In this document: positions 1 to 9,466 of the stretch, piece after piece
Numbering within the stretch: position 1 is the first letter of the stretch
How the letters are laid out: the number at the start of each line of letters is the position of its first letter
Assembly (NCBI RefSeq): GCF_003700275.1
Contig: NZ_RBRE01000004.1
Location: forward strand, 62,001 to 126,000
DNA length: 64,000 bases
Origin: Pseudomonas cichorii
Lineage (GTDB): Bacteria; Pseudomonadota; Gammaproteobacteria; Pseudomonadales; Pseudomonadaceae
Direction of reading: 5' to 3'
The notes under the pieces: generated by a model
Databases searched by the model: none
What the model was told of the DNA's origin: nothing
The model's input: the letters and a program-made list of their open reading frames with translations, nothing else
Translations under genes and position numbers: made by a program

Positions 1-780
1 ATGAACAACCTTTCCCTTGCCAACGAAAAAACCAAGATTCAAGTGCGCGGTCTGGAGTTTTTCTACAACAACCAGAAGTCACTGAAATCCATCGACATGA
101 TGATCCCGGAAAAGCGCATCACGTCGATCATCGGTCCGTCCGGCTGCGGCAAGTCGACCTTGCTGCGCGTGTTCAACCGTATCTACTCGATGTACCCGAA
201 ACAGGAAGCGCGCGGCGAAGTGCTGCTCAATGGCGAAAACATCCTGGCGCCGGGCTATTCGATGAACCGCCTGCGCAGTCAGGTGGGCATGGTGTTCCAG
301 AAGCCGGTCCCGTTCCCGATGTCGATCTTCGAGAACATTGCCTACGCGATTCGTCACCACGAAAAACTCTCGCGCCGGGAAATGGAAGATCGTGTCGAGC
401 AGGCCCTGCGTGGCGCCGCGCTGTGGGACGAGGTCAAGGACAAGCTCAAGAACAGCGCGACCAGCCTGTCCGGTGGTCAGCAACAGCGCCTGTGCATTGC
501 GCGCACCATCGCGCTGCGTCCACAGGTCCTGCTGCTCGATGAGCCGACTTCCGCACTCGACCCGATTTCCACCGGGCGTATCGAGCAATTGATCACCGAA
601 CTCAAGGAGCAGTTCACCGTGATCATCGTGACCCACAACATGCAACAGGCGGCCCGTTGCTCGGACTACACCGCGTTCATGTTCATGGGCGAACTGATTG
701 AACATGGCGACACCGACACCATCTTCACCAAGCCTTCCAAGACCCAGACCGAAGACTACATCACTGGTCGCTTTGGCTGA
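1..780 (+). CDS. pstB: Phosphate ABC transporter ATP-binding protein PstB
   Basis: Inner-membrane-associated ATPase of the high-affinity phosphate importer PstSCAB (259 residues, the usual length). Walker [10 protein letters not shown] lies at residues 45-53, the ABC signature LSGGQQQR starts at 156 and Walker B LLLDEP at 177-182. The Q-loop phrase [21 protein letters not shown] is typical of PstB. The first base of the window is the A of an ATG that gives a normal PstB N-terminus, so the gene is probably complete, but any pstSCA genes and Pho box lie outside. Its last 20 bases overlap the 3' end of the convergent LysR gene. Pseudomonads often carry two pstB copies; I cannot tell which this is. 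Confidence 0.95.
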   Translation: MNNLSLANEKTKIQVRGLEFFYNNQKSLKSIDMMIPEKRITSIIGPSGCGKSTLLRVFNRIYSMYPKQEARGEVLLNGENILAPGYSMNRLRSQVGMVFQKPVPFPMSIFENIAYAIRHHEKLSRREMEDRVEQALRGAALWDEVKDKLKNSATSLSGGQQQRLCIARTIALRPQVLLLDEPTSALDPISTGRIEQLITELKEQFTVIIVTHNMQQAARCSDYTAFMFMGELIEHGDTDTIFTKPSKTQTEDYITGRFG

Positions 781-1708
781 TTCCCGCCAGGGTGGGCACC
801 GCCCGGTGTTCGCCCATGAATTCCTCGATCCGGCTGCGCAACCAGCGTTCTGCCGGATCGTTGTCCATCACACTCAACCATGTCATCGACAGATCCAGCC
901 CGGGTGTGCTGAATGGCAAGGGTTCGTCGTATAACAACCCCAACGCACTCATGGCACTGGCGGTGTAGTCGGACAGACCCGCGATCAGGTCGGTGCCAGC
1001 CATCAGCGCGGGCAGGGTGGTAAAGCGCGGCACGGACAATACCACCTTGCGTTTGCGGCCCAGCGCGGTCAGCCATTCATCGGCAAAGCTGCTGACGTTC
1101 GCCGCGTGGGAAACCACGACGTGCGGGCGTGAGCAGTATTCATCCAGGGTCATGGGCGTCGCGGCCTTGTCGGCGCGCACCACACGCGGCTGGACGTTAC
1201 GCAGCAGCTTGCGCTTGGCATTGGCCGGCAGGTCACGGGTCAGGCAGACGCCAACGGTGATTTCGCCGGACATCAGCACCTCCGAGACATTCAGGTAGTC
1301 GACGTGCTTGACGACCAGTACCACGCCCGGTGCTTCCTTGCGGATTGCCTGCAACATGGCCGGCAGCAACCCGTATTCCACATCGTCCGACATGCCGATG
1401 CGAAAGGTCATGGTGCTGGCCGACGGATCGAACTCGCTGGCCAGGCTCAATGCGGTGGACATGGCGTCCAGCGCCGGTGTCAGGTGCTTGAGGATTTCAT
1501 GGGCACGGGCGGTGGGCTCCATGCGATGACCGACGCGAATGAACAGCGGGTCGTTAAGCAGATTGCGTAGCCGGTTGAGTGCGGCACTGATGGTGGGCTG
1601 ACCGAGAAACAGCTTTTCGGCAGCGCGGGTCACATTGCGCTCCTGCATCAATGTCTCGAACACCACCATCAGGTTGATGTCTGCCTTGCGCAGTTCATTG
1701 CGATTCAT
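761..1708 (-). CDS. LysR-family transcriptional regulator
   Basis: 315-residue LysR regulator. The N-terminal winged helix-turn-helix (about residues 8-66) contains [24 protein letters not shown], and the effector-binding periplasmic-binding-like domain follows from about residue 92. I chose ATG 1708 ([14 protein letters not shown]) because a longer upstream reading adds about 49 residues that do not look like LysR. It is divergent from the secreted hydrolase at 1877, with 168 bases between the start codons, the classical arrangement for a LysR regulator and its target. Effector unknown. The 3' end overlaps pstB tail to tail by 20 bases, so the two transcripts are antisense there. Confidence 0.9.
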   Translation of the reverse strand: MNRNELRKADINLMVVFETLMQERNVTRAAEKLFLGQPTISAALNRLRNLLNDPLFIRVGHRMEPTARAHEILKHLTPALDAMSTALSLASEFDPSASTMTFRIGMSDDVEYGLLPAMLQAIRKEAPGVVLVVKHVDYLNVSEVLMSGEITVGVCLTRDLPANAKRKLLRNVQPRVVRADKAATPMTLDEYCSRPHVVVSHAANVSSFADEWLTALGRKRKVVLSVPRFTTLPALMAGTDLIAGLSDYTASAMSALGLLYDEPLPFSTPGLDLSMTWLSVMDNDPAERWLRSRIEEFMGEHRAVPTLAGISQSDQ

Positions 1709-1824
1709 TGCTATTCCTTTGCACCAGGCGAGTCGTATATCGAAAGGATGACCCCAGTCTATCTGACTCGGCATTAACACTATGAAATGTCTGCTCGCGT
1801 GACAGGAGCAAATCTGTAGGCCAG

Positions 1825-1843
1825 CATGCAGTTTATCTGCATG
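1825..1843. promoter_or_regulatory. Inverted repeat upstream of secreted hydrolase (possible operator)
   Basis: CATGCAG-TTTAT-CTGCATG is a perfect 7-base inverted repeat with a 5-base centre, ending 20 bases before the ribosome-binding site (AGGAGG, 1864-1869) of the hydrolase gene. It lies in the divergent interval with the LysR gene, so it could be an operator or a leader hairpin. No factor can be assigned from sequence alone. Confidence 0.35.
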
Positions 1844-1876
1844 TTCATGCTGCACATTCCTACAGGAGGTTTTTCA

Positions 1877-2878
1877 ATGCGTGCTGTAAAGATCGCAGGT
1901 CTGCTCATGACCTTTGCGCTGCCGGGTGCAGTGTTTGCCGAAACGCCCAGCTATGGCCAGCAACTTGAAGGGTTCACCTATCCGCATGCCCTGAAGAAAT
2001 TCAGCTTTCAGTCCCAGGGCCAGGCGCTGGAAATGGGCTATATGGATGTCGCGCCCACCGGCAAGGCCAACGGCCGCACCGCCGTGTTGCTGCACGGCAA
2101 GAATTTCTGTGGTGCCACCTGGGAAGACAGCATCAAGGCCTTGAGCGCGGCGGGTTATCGCGTCGTGGCGCCTGACCAGATCGGTTTCTGTACTTCAACC
2201 AAGCCTGCGTACTATCAATACAGCTTTCAGCAACTGTCGAACAACACCCATGCCTTGCTGGCCAGCCTGGGGATCGACAAGGTTTCGGTGATCGGTCATT
2301 CCACCGGCGGCATGCTGGCTACCCGTTTCGCCCTGATGTACCCGCAGCAGACCGAGAAACTGGTAATGGTCAACCCGATTGGCCTGGAAGACTGGAAAGC
2401 GCTCGGCGTGCCTTACCGCAGCATCGATCAGTGGTATGAGCGTGAACTGAAAGTGACTGCCGAAGGCATCCGCAGCTATGAGCAGAAGACCTATTACGAC
2501 GGGCGCTGGAAGCCCGAGTACGACAAGTGGGTGGATATGCTTGCCGGTCTGAACAAGGGGCCGGGGCAGAAACTGGTTGCCTGGAACTCGGCGCTGATCT
2601 ACGACATGATTTTCACCCAGCCGGTGTTCTACGAGTTCCCGAACCTCAAGGTGCCGACCTTGTTGATGATTGGCGATACCGATACCACCGCCATCGGCAG
2701 CGACATTGCTCCGCCGGAGGTCAAGGCGCGGATCGGCAACTACAAGGTTTTGGGCAAGCAGGTGACCGAGATGATCCCGGGCGCCAGTCTGGTCGAATTC
2801 AAGGGCATGGGCCACGCGCCGCAGATGGAAGACCCGCAAGGGTTCAACAAGGCGCTGGTGTCAGGGTTGCGGTTGTAA
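1877..2878 (+). CDS. Secreted alpha/beta hydrolase
   Basis: 333-residue alpha/beta-hydrolase with a Sec signal peptide (MRAVKIAGLLMTFALPGAVFA, cleavage expected before ETPS), so probably periplasmic or exported. The oxyanion-hole segment is LLHGKNFCG, the nucleophile elbow GHSTGG holds the catalytic Ser, a candidate Asp lies in LLMIGDTDTT and the catalytic His in GMGHAPQMEDP. ATG 1877 was preferred because AGGAGG lies 7 bases upstream; an upstream in-frame start lacks such a site and hides the signal peptide. Substrate unknown; an ester or similar small molecule is likely. Probably controlled by the divergent LysR gene. Confidence 0.88.
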   Translation: MRAVKIAGLLMTFALPGAVFAETPSYGQQLEGFTYPHALKKFSFQSQGQALEMGYMDVAPTGKANGRTAVLLHGKNFCGATWEDSIKALSAAGYRVVAPDQIGFCTSTKPAYYQYSFQQLSNNTHALLASLGIDKVSVIGHSTGGMLATRFALMYPQQTEKLVMVNPIGLEDWKALGVPYRSIDQWYERELKVTAEGIRSYEQKTYYDGRWKPEYDKWVDMLAGLNKGPGQKLVAWNSALIYDMIFTQPVFYEFPNLKVPTLLMIGDTDTTAIGSDIAPPEVKARIGNYKVLGKQVTEMIPGASLVEFKGMGHAPQMEDPQGFNKALVSGLRL

Positions 2879-2886
2879 AGGCCGTC

Positions 2887-2925
2887 TTCGCGGATGAATC
2901 CCGTAGGAGCGGATTCATCCGCGAA
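2887..2925. repeat. REP-type palindrome between convergent genes
   Basis: TTCGCGGATGAATCC and GGATTCATCCGCGAA form a perfect 15-base inverted repeat around a 9-base loop. The right half with its GTAGGAGC prefix is a Pseudomonas REP unit, and a related copy occurs at 34467-34490. It sits between the 3' ends of the hydrolase and HDOD genes and may act as a bidirectional terminator. Confidence 0.8.
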
Positions 2926-2937
2926 GGGGCGCAAAGG

Positions 2938-3762
2938 TCAGGCCAGCAGCTGTGAAAACGCCTTGTCCGCTTCCAGCACTGCGGGCAGCCCCTTGAACAG
3001 GGTATCCAGATCGATGCCTTCCATCAGCGGGCCGTTGGCTGCCTTCTGCGCTTCGGGTGTGGCGCCGTCGTGAGCTTCCAGTGCATCGGAAATCACGATG
3101 GCCTGGGCCACGATGCGCGGCAGCGGGGCATTATCAGGAGCTTGCATCGGACGGGCCTGAAACGCGATGGCTTGCTGGATCATCTTCGGCAACTGCCAGC
3201 GACGGGCCAGTTCCTCACCGACTTCCGGATAGCCGAAACCCAGTTGCAGCGTCTCGTTGGCTGCACGCCCTGGCGTTCCGGCCTTGGCGGCATTGTTCAG
3301 GCGCTCGGCGACTTGCGGCGCGCCGGTCTGGATCAGCAGCTCACCGATGTTGTGCATGACTCCGCAGGTAAAGGCGATCTCGGGATCTGCGCCAGTCTGC
3401 TTGGCCAGCATCCGGCAGATTCCCGCGACCTGAAAGCTCTTGAGCCAGAAGGCCTTGAGATCAAAGCTCGGCCCGGCCTTGAAGGCGCCGGTCACTGCCG
3501 AGGCCATCACCAGCGTGCGCAAGGTATTGAAGCCCAGGCGCATGGCAGCGTCTTCGATACTGGATGACTCACGCGAGCCACGAAAGCGCGCCGAGTTGGC
3601 CAGGCGCAGTACCTTTGCGGCAATCACCGGGTCCTTTTCGATATTGCGCGCGATGCTCTCCAGATTGGAGGAGGGGTTGTCGAACTGCAGCATCAGGTCC
3701 TGGGCCACTTTGGGAATGCTGGGCAGGCTGTGCAAATCGTCAAACAGCTTTTCAATAGTCAT
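2938..3762 (-). CDS. HDOD-domain signalling protein
   Basis: 274-residue protein that is almost entirely an HDOD domain (from LPSIPKVAQDLM to about residue 205), a relative of the HD phosphohydrolase fold lacking most metal ligands and common in signal transduction. Visible HDOD landmarks are VIAAKVLRLANSARF, RTLVMA and FTCGVMHNIGELLI. No receiver, GGDEF or kinase domain is attached. I chose ATG 3762 (MTIEKLFDDL), which has GAGG 9 bases upstream; five extra residues are possible from 3777 but without a ribosome-binding site. It stands alone, convergent with the hydrolase. Role unknown; HDOD proteins elsewhere affect motility, attachment or stress responses. Confidence 0.88.
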   Translation of the reverse strand: MTIEKLFDDLHSLPSIPKVAQDLMLQFDNPSSNLESIARNIEKDPVIAAKVLRLANSARFRGSRESSSIEDAAMRLGFNTLRTLVMASAVTGAFKAGPSFDLKAFWLKSFQVAGICRMLAKQTGADPEIAFTCGVMHNIGELLIQTGAPQVAERLNNAAKAGTPGRAANETLQLGFGYPEVGEELARRWQLPKMIQQAIAFQARPMQAPDNAPLPRIVAQAIVISDALEAHDGATPEAQKAANGPLMEGIDLDTLFKGLPAVLEADKAFSQLLA

Positions 3763-4254
3763 CGAGGCCATCCTCATACGTCGGATGATTCAACGATAGT
3801 CAGTTTTTTCCCCTCTGCACGTTTCCCAATGGATTGTGCGAGGCGTCTCTCACTCTCTGATCTGCGATATATCTTCGCGTGTATTGATGGATGTTTATAA
3901 CCCGATAATTAATACCCGCTTGAAAAATATGCCTACCCAAAAGCCTGACTTATTATGAGTGGGATTGTTCGACACTTTATTGGCGTCATGCCTCAGGTTT
4001 TAAACAAGAAATATTGTCAGGCAGGCAGCCGTTAAATATATCAGCCAAATTGTCATGAAAAAGGCTTGTGTGTATGATATCAACTCGCTCTGATTCCGGG
4101 CGAATCGCTGCTGAAAGCTTTGCAGATCGCTCGTTCCTGTTGGCTGATGGCGGTTTTTGTCAATCCCCCCAGGCTCGTAAAAAACGACACGGTTTTCATA
4201 GTTGTCGAGTGATCGTATATCGTCGTTTTTGTTTATCCATGGAAGTATACTCAG
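3763..4254. other. AT-rich intergenic region upstream of chemoreceptor
   Basis: 492 bases without a convincing gene, clearly richer in A/T than the flanking genes. It must hold the promoters of the divergent HDOD and chemoreceptor genes. I looked for a FliA-type chemotaxis promoter and did not find a clear match. A short open frame in the second half has no ribosome-binding site or codon bias and is not called. Confidence 0.5.
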
Positions 4255-6144
4255 ATGAAAAGTTTAGGTTTCAGCAAGAAAATCCTGCTGGCTGCCGCGT
4301 TGATTGTGGTTGTCGCGTTTAGTGCGTTTATTGTCATCAACGACTTCCGTCAACGCCAAACTTTGAAATCCAATGTCTTGTCCGAATTGCAACAACTGGG
4401 CACCCTGACGACACAGAATATTCAGACCTGGCTGGAAAGCCGCTCGCATCTGTTGCAGTCGATGGCGCAGCAGATTGCCGTCGATGGCAAGAGCCTCCCG
4501 CAATTGCAGCGCGCAATCGGCCTGCAGGCGTATGGCGAGAGCTTCCAGCTCAGCTACTTCGGCAGCACCGAAGGCGTGATGTTTTCCATCCCTGCCGGCA
4601 ATCGTCCCGCCGATTATGATCCGCGTGCCCGTGGCTGGTACAAGGCTGCGCAGAATGCGCCCGGCATCATCGTCACCGAACCCTACATTGCCGCCTCCTC
4701 GGGCAAACTGGTCGTGACCCTGGCGACTCCGGTCAAGATCCAGAACCAGTTCGCCGGTGTTGCAGGCGCGGACATTTCCCTGGACAGCATCAGCAAGACC
4801 ATCAACTCGCTGAATTTCGGTGGTCATGGCTATGCGTTCATTGTCAGCGCCGAAGGCAAGATCCTGATTCACCCGGACAGCAAGCTGGTCCTCAAGAACA
4901 TCAGCGAAGCCTATCCGACCAATACACCGAAGATTGTCGCCGGTGCCAGCGAGATCGAGTCTGGCGGCAAGGCAGAAATCATTTCTCTTACTCCGGTCCA
5001 GGGCATTTCAACGGCTAACTGGTATGTGGCCCTGGTCCTGGATCAGGACGCCGCCTATTCGATGCTCAGCGAGTTTCGCTCTTCGGCGATCACTGCGATG
5101 GGGGTAGTGGTGCTGGTGATCATCCTGCTGCTGGGCCTGCTGATTCGGATACTGATGCAGCCGCTGCACCAGATGGGCCGTGCCATGCGTGATATCGCCG
5201 ATGGCGAAGGCGACCTGACCAAGCGTCTGGCGATCACCTCCCAGGATGAGTTCGGTGAGCTTGCGCAATCCTTCAACCACTTCGTCGAGCGTATTCACAC
5301 CTCGATTCGCGAAGTGGCGTCCACTGCCGGGCAGTTGGGTGAAGTGGCAACCCGGGTGGTCAAGGCTTCCAACTCGTCGATGACCAACTCCGATCAGCAG
5401 TCCAATCGCACCGAAAGCGTTGCTGCGGCGATCAATCAACTGGGTGCCGCTGCCCATGAGATTGCCCAGAACGCTGCACGCACTTCGCAGCAGTCCAGCG
5501 ATGCCAGCGAACTGGCGGGCGAGGGGCAGAGCGTTGTGCAGCAGACCATCGCAGCGATGAACGAACTGTCGGGCAAGATCAGCGAATCGTGCGTCAACAT
5601 CGAGAGCCTCAATGGCAAGACCGCCAATATCGGGCAGATTCTCGAGGTCATCACCAGCATTTCCCAACAGACCAACCTGCTGGCCCTCAACGCGGCCATC
5701 GAGGCTGCGCGTGCCGGTGAGGCCGGTCGTGGTTTTGCCGTGGTGGCCGATGAGGTGCGCAACCTGGCGCACCGGACCCAGGATTCTGCCCAGCAAGTGC
5801 AGACCATGATCGAGGAATTGCAGGTCGGTGCTCGCGAAGCGGTACTGAACATGACCGAAAGCCAGCGCCAGAGCGAGGACAGCGTGAGCATCGCCAACCG
5901 GGCCGGCGAGCGCCTGGGCAGCGTCACCCGGCGGATCGACGAAATCAACGGCATGAACCAGTCGGTCGCGACCGCAACCGAAGAGCAGACCGCCGTGGTC
6001 GAGTCGATCAACGTCGATATCACCCACATCAACACCCTTAACCAGCAGGGTGTCGATAACCTCAGGCTGACCCTGGACGCCTGCAATCTGCTGGAAGAGC
6101 AGGCTGCTCGCTTGCAACAATTGGTAGGCAGTTTCCGTATCTGA
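4255..6144 (+). CDS. Methyl-accepting chemotaxis protein, dCache type (PctA-like)
   Basis: 629-residue inner-membrane chemoreceptor: TM1 about residues 10-29, periplasmic dCache_1 sensor about 35-275, TM2 about 280-302, HAMP about 303-355 and a cytoplasmic signalling domain with the conserved hairpin tip around [20 protein letters not shown]. The sensor carries the amino-acid motif Y-x4-R-x-WY-x2-A (Y121, R126, W128, Y129) and D173 in GADISLDS, with Y144 also present. These match the ligand-contact pattern published for PctA-type receptors, so alpha-amino acids are the expected ligands. It has no C-terminal CheR/CheB tethering pentapeptide of the GWEEF type. Single gene, followed by a hairpin at 6189. 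Confidence 0.93.
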   Translation: MKSLGFSKKILLAAALIVVVAFSAFIVINDFRQRQTLKSNVLSELQQLGTLTTQNIQTWLESRSHLLQSMAQQIAVDGKSLPQLQRAIGLQAYGESFQLSYFGSTEGVMFSIPAGNRPADYDPRARGWYKAAQNAPGIIVTEPYIAASSGKLVVTLATPVKIQNQFAGVAGADISLDSISKTINSLNFGGHGYAFIVSAEGKILIHPDSKLVLKNISEAYPTNTPKIVAGASEIESGGKAEIISLTPVQGISTANWYVALVLDQDAAYSMLSEFRSSAITAMGVVVLVIILLLGLLIRILMQPLHQMGRAMRDIADGEGDLTKRLAITSQDEFGELAQSFNHFVERIHTSIREVASTAGQLGEVATRVVKASNSSMTNSDQQSNRTESVAAAINQLGAAAHEIAQNAARTSQQSSDASELAGEGQSVVQQTIAAMNELSGKISESCVNIESLNGKTANIGQILEVITSISQQTNLLALNAAIEAARAGEAGRGFAVVADEVRNLAHRTQDSAQQVQTMIEELQVGAREAVLNMTESQRQSEDSVSIANRAGERLGSVTRRIDEINGMNQSVATATEEQTAVVESINVDITHINTLNQQGVDNLRLTLDACNLLEEQAARLQQLVGSFRI

Positions 6145-6188
6145 TTGTGTGAAATGGGCTACAGAATCTGCCGTTGAACGATTATCAT

Positions 6189-6211
6189 CCGGCCAGTCTT
6201 TTACTGGCCGG
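6189..6211 (+). terminator. Hairpin after chemoreceptor gene
   Basis: CCGGCCAGT-CTTTT-ACTGGCCGG is a perfect 9-base stem with a 5-base loop, 45 bases after the chemoreceptor stop. There is no U-run after the stem, so it is a weak intrinsic terminator or an mRNA-end stabilising hairpin. Confidence 0.45.
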
Positions 6212-6281
6212 GTGGCGAATCCTCGGATTCATGCCCATCACGGCCTGCCGGTTACCCAGAAAGTCTGGCGAGGGTGTTTTG

Positions 6282-6848
6282 ATGGTTGGCAGGTTGATCT
6301 ATCTCATCGGGCCGTCCGGCTCAGGCAAGGACAGCCTGCTGGATGGCGCACGGGAAACATTGACCCAAAGCGGTTGCCGGATCGTGCGGCGGGTCATTAC
6401 CCGTTCAGCCGAAGCCGTGGGCGAGGCCGCCCAGGCAGTCAGCGTCGAACAGTTCGAGAGCATGCGCGAGCAGGGCGCCTTTGCCCTGAGCTGGCAGGCC
6501 AACGGGCTGCATTACGGCATTCCCAAAGAGATCGAGCAATGGCTGCTTGAAGGCCACAATGTGCTGATCAATGGTTCAAGGGCTCATCTGCAACAGGCTC
6601 AGGTGCGTTACCCGAACCTGCTGGCGGTGCTGCTGACAGTCGATCAGCACGTGCTGCGGGAACGACTGCTGGCTCGCGGTCGTGAGTCGATCCCGGAAAT
6701 CGAGGCGCGACTGGAGCGCAATGCTTCCTTCGCCGTTGATGTACTGGCAAGCAATCCATCGGTGTTTGTGCTGGATAATTCCGGCGATCTGCAGCAGACC
6801 GTCAATAACCTCATCCGCTACATCGCCAGCCCGAACGAATCCGCCTGA
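6282..6848 (+). CDS. phnN: Ribose 1,5-bisphosphate phosphokinase PhnN
   Basis: 188-residue guanylate-kinase-fold enzyme making phosphoribosyl diphosphate from ribose 1,5-bisphosphate, the last step of C-P lyase phosphonate breakdown. Walker A is GPSGSGKDS close to the N-terminus (the GPSGSGKDSLL of PhnN), followed by RVITRSAE and LSWQANGLHYGIP, which correspond to the nucleotide and substrate region. I chose ATG 6282 (MVGRLIYLIGPSGSGK), preceded by GCGAGG; an upstream start would add an unconserved tail. There are no phnG-M genes nearby, so the gene is isolated here and may supply PRPP independently or act with a phn cluster elsewhere. Confidence 0.9.
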   Translation: MVGRLIYLIGPSGSGKDSLLDGARETLTQSGCRIVRRVITRSAEAVGEAAQAVSVEQFESMREQGAFALSWQANGLHYGIPKEIEQWLLEGHNVLINGSRAHLQQAQVRYPNLLAVLLTVDQHVLRERLLARGRESIPEIEARLERNASFAVDVLASNPSVFVLDNSGDLQQTVNNLIRYIASPNESA

Positions 6849-6866
6849 ACAAACCGCCGGTCCACT

Positions 6867-6894
6867 AGGGCACAGCCATACAAGGCTGTGCCCT
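6867..6894 (+). terminator. Terminator-like hairpin after phnN
   Basis: AGGGCACAGCC-ATACAA-GGCTGTGCCCT is an 11-base perfect stem with a 6-base loop, 18 bases after the phnN stop. The tract that follows (TGATTCAATACTAAT) is A/T-rich but lacks a continuous T-run. Confidence 0.6.
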
Positions 6895-7005
6895 GATTCA
6901 ATACTAATCTCAACTCCCACACCTTCGATGCGCCGATTGCGTATGACGTCGCGCGAATGTCGTCCTTGTTCCTGTCACTGCCGCATAACATGAGGATTGA
7001 TGTTT

Positions 7006-7827
7006 ATGAGCCTGCTGAAAGTCAAAGATGGCACCGAAATCTATTACAAGGATTGGGGCACCGGGCAGCCGGTGGTGTTCTCCCATGGCTGGCCGCTGGA
7101 TGCCGATGCCTGGGATGCCCAGATGAATTTCCTGGGACGCCTCGGTTATCGGGTCATCGCCCATGACCGGCGCGGCCATGGCCGGTCGAGCCAGCCCTGG
7201 GAAGGCAATGAAATGGATACCTACGCCGACGACCTGGCCGAGCTGTTCGAGGCGCTGGATCTGCAGGAGGCGATTCTGGTCGGTCACTCCACCGGCGGTG
7301 GCGAGGTGGCCCGCTATATTGGTCGGCACGGCACGCAACGGGTGGCCAAGGCGGTTTTGATCGGTGCGGTCCCGCCGATCATGCTCAAGACTCCGAGCAA
7401 TCCCGAGGGACAGCCCATCGAGGTCTTCGACGGTATTCGCGAAGGCGTCACGGCCAATCGCTCGCAGTTCTTCAAGGACCTGGCGATTCCGTTCTACGGC
7501 TTCAACCGCGACAACGCAGACGTTTCACAAGGTGCCATCGATGCATTCTGGGCCATCGGCATGCTTGGCTCGATCAAGGGCGAGCTGGATTGCATCAAGG
7601 CGTTTTCCGAAACCGACTTCACCGAAGACCTGAAGAAATTCGATATTCCCACCCTGATTCTGCATGGCGATGACGACCAGATCGTACCGATCGCCGCCTC
7701 GGCCCTGAAAAGCGCAGAACTGGTGCGTGGCTCGGTACTGAAGATCATCCCCGGTGCTTCGCATGGTATGTGCACGACACTGATCGATGAAGTGAATGGC
7801 TATCTGCTGGATTTCATCAGGCAATAA
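7006..7827 (+). CDS. Alpha/beta hydrolase, chloroperoxidase/aryl-esterase family
   Basis: 273-residue cytoplasmic hydrolase strongly resembling the cofactor-free haloperoxidase/aryl-esterase group (for example the P. fluorescens aryl esterase). Landmarks are [20 protein letters not shown] at the N-terminus, the oxyanion segment [23 protein letters not shown], nucleophile elbow [12 protein letters not shown], acid residue in [10 protein letters not shown] and catalytic His in PGASHGM. ATG 7006 has GAGG 9 bases upstream; two earlier in-frame codons (TTG 6997, ATG 7000) are too close to it. No signal peptide. The physiological substrate is unknown; perhydrolase activity is a family property, not shown here. 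Confidence 0.9.
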   Translation: MSLLKVKDGTEIYYKDWGTGQPVVFSHGWPLDADAWDAQMNFLGRLGYRVIAHDRRGHGRSSQPWEGNEMDTYADDLAELFEALDLQEAILVGHSTGGGEVARYIGRHGTQRVAKAVLIGAVPPIMLKTPSNPEGQPIEVFDGIREGVTANRSQFFKDLAIPFYGFNRDNADVSQGAIDAFWAIGMLGSIKGELDCIKAFSETDFTEDLKKFDIPTLILHGDDDQIVPIAASALKSAELVRGSVLKIIPGASHGMCTTLIDEVNGYLLDFIRQ

Positions 7828-7839
7828 AGTGCGTGATTA

Positions 7840-7893
7840 ACCTGTGCAGACTGTGTGAGAGGGGCCTTGGCCGCGATAGCGGTATTCCAGGCA
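7840..7893. repeat. REP-type repeat, copy 1
   Basis: About 54 bases (from ACCTGTGCAGACTGTGTG through GGGGCCTTGGCCGCGATAGCGG to CCAGGCA) that recur with about eight differences at 12647-12700. GTGAGAGG and CCTCTCTCAC allow a larger hairpin. Together the two copies flank the nitrate module. Confidence 0.75.
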
Positions 7894-7964
7894 ACCTCTC
7901 TCACCCATTCAGGCTGGACCTGCTTTTGCATGGAGTCTCCCAACTCCAACCGTGAAGCTATTCC

Positions 7965-9260
7965 ATGACTGATAAAAACATGCCCGCAGCGCTGCGTTTC
8001 ATGTTGGCTGCGCGCCGCAGCGAACTGGAAGGCCTGGAAGGACTGGCGTCGACCTGTCAGATGGTCACCCAGGTCGGTCAACTGGTGCATGCCCTGCAGC
8101 GTGAGCGTGGCTATTCAAATATGTATCTGGGCAGTGGCAAGGCCCACCACCTGACCCAGCTCGATGTGCTTACCGCCGAGGCCAAGGCCATCGAAGCCCG
8201 GGTTCTGCTGTGTTTCGAGGGGATTGATCTGGACGCGGCCAGCGCATCCGACCGCGCCCGACTGTTCAACCGCATTGCCTATGTCATGCATGGTCTTGAT
8301 GAACTGCCGGGGTTGCGGCGGCGGATTCGTGAGCAGCGGCTGGCTGCGCATGATGCCACCATGATCCTGAGCCGTCTGATCGGTGGCCTGCTGGCTGTAG
8401 TCTTCGAGGCCGCCGATACCGCCATCGACCCGGTGGTTACCCGCGTGCTGGTGGCAATGTTCAACTTCATGCAGGGCAAGGAACTCGCAGGCCAGGAGCG
8501 CGCCTGTGGCGTGGCGGGGTTTCTGGCCGGCTATTTCGATGCCGCAGCCCATGACCGCCTGGAGCATCTGGTGCAGAGCCAGGAACGTTGCTTCCAGACC
8601 TTCATCCAGTTTGCCGACGACGATGCCCGACGCCTGTGGCGCAATCAGGAAAGCAGCGATTGCGTGGCGCAGCTTGGGCGGTTGCGTGGCGTGGCGCTGA
8701 AAACCTCCGAGACCGAGAAAGTCGATGCCATGCTTTCGGAGCTGTGGTTCGACCTCAACAGCCTGCGCATCGATGCCATGCGCGATATCGAGATCTATCT
8801 GGCCGATGGCCTGCTGGCCCGCTGTCAGGAGAGCATCAAGCAGGCGCGTGCCGATCTGGACAACCATCGACAGTTGCTGACCCGTCTGGTGAGCCTGGAA
8901 GTCGAAGGCAGTGCCGATCAGACTCGCTTGTTCAGCGTCCAGGCCATCGATCTGGACAGTCCGCCCACCGATGGCTTGGGGCCGCATCTGGGACGGTCGG
9001 TGCTGGATCTGTTGCAGTCGCAGACCCAGCGTCTGCTGAGCGCCAACGATGAACTCGAAGAGGCCCGCCAGGCCCTCAATGAACGCAAGTTGATCGAACG
9101 CGCCAAGCGCCTGTTGATGGACGAACATCAACTGAGTGAAGGCCAGGCCTATGAGCGTCTGCGCCAGTCCGCGATGGAGCGGGGCCAGCGAATGGTCGAT
9201 GTCTCGCAGACCCTGCTGGCCTTTGCCGCCGCGCGGCCGGCACCTCGCAAGCGTCACTGA
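7965..9260 (+). CDS. nasR: Nitrate-responsive antiterminator, NIT plus ANTAR domains (NasR-like)
   Basis: 431-residue cytoplasmic regulator. The long alpha-helical NIT nitrate/nitrite sensor occupies about residues 45-290, with the family hallmark VHALQRERGYSNMYLGS near the start. The C-terminal RNA-binding ANTAR domain (about 365-425) reads LNERKLIERAKRLLMDEHQLSEGQAYERLRQSAME. This is the layout of Klebsiella NasR, which binds nitrate and then prevents termination in the nas leader RNA. The next transcription unit encodes a nitrate transporter and its leader has a matching hairpin and terminator (9467-9525), so the target is almost certainly next door. Two-component NasT/NasS would be the alternative, but a single NIT-ANTAR protein argues for NasR. 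Confidence 0.93.
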   Translation: MTDKNMPAALRFMLAARRSELEGLEGLASTCQMVTQVGQLVHALQRERGYSNMYLGSGKAHHLTQLDVLTAEAKAIEARVLLCFEGIDLDAASASDRARLFNRIAYVMHGLDELPGLRRRIREQRLAAHDATMILSRLIGGLLAVVFEAADTAIDPVVTRVLVAMFNFMQGKELAGQERACGVAGFLAGYFDAAAHDRLEHLVQSQERCFQTFIQFADDDARRLWRNQESSDCVAQLGRLRGVALKTSETEKVDAMLSELWFDLNSLRIDAMRDIEIYLADGLLARCQESIKQARADLDNHRQLLTRLVSLEVEGSADQTRLFSVQAIDLDSPPTDGLGPHLGRSVLDLLQSQTQRLLSANDELEEARQALNERKLIERAKRLLMDEHQLSEGQAYERLRQSAMERGQRMVDVSQTLLAFAAARPAPRKRH

Positions 9261-9272
9261 GCCTTGTGCACT

Positions 9273-9292
9273 TGCGCCGGGCAATCGGCGCA
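9273..9292 (+). terminator. Hairpin following nasR
   Basis: TGCGCCG-GGCAAT-CGGCGCA is a perfect 7-base stem with a 6-base loop, 13 bases after the nasR stop. There is no U-run. It may end the nasR transcript. Its loop lacks the A1/G4 pattern expected of an ANTAR target, and it lies upstream of the proposed nrt promoter. Confidence 0.4.
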
Positions 9293-9391
9293 GGCAGCGC
9301 CCCAGTACTGTGCGAAACGCTTGCGGGACGCACAACTGCTCAGACACTTCATGTTTGCTGCAACCCCCGCGATTCAAGGCTGACGCAAAGC

Positions 9392-9407
9392 TGGCATGCA
9401 ATCTGCT
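9392..9407 (+). promoter_or_regulatory. Candidate sigma54 (-24/-12) promoter for the nitrate operon
   Basis: TGGCAT-GCAAT-CTGCT matches the sigma54 consensus TGGCAC-N5-TTGCW at all but two positions and keeps the obligatory GG and GC ten bases apart. Transcription would start near 9418, just before the ANTAR-type leader. Nitrate assimilation operons in proteobacteria are usually NtrC/sigma54 dependent. I could not identify NtrC sites with confidence. Confidence 0.6.
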
Positions 9408-9466
9408 TTGCTGGTTGTGCAAGCCGGGTGCTTCCAGACGAAGGCCGCGGCACACAAGCGAATTCC

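Noticed and set aside
5008..6120. A 370-residue minus-strand open frame opposite the chemoreceptor.
   Set aside because: Antisense shadow of the repetitive coiled-coil signalling domain.
9273..9292. Perfect 7-base hairpin with a 6-base loop as the first ANTAR hairpin (P1).
   Set aside because: The loop GGCAAT lacks A at position 1 and G at position 4, and the hairpin lies well upstream of the likely sigma54 start, so it would not be in the leader RNA.
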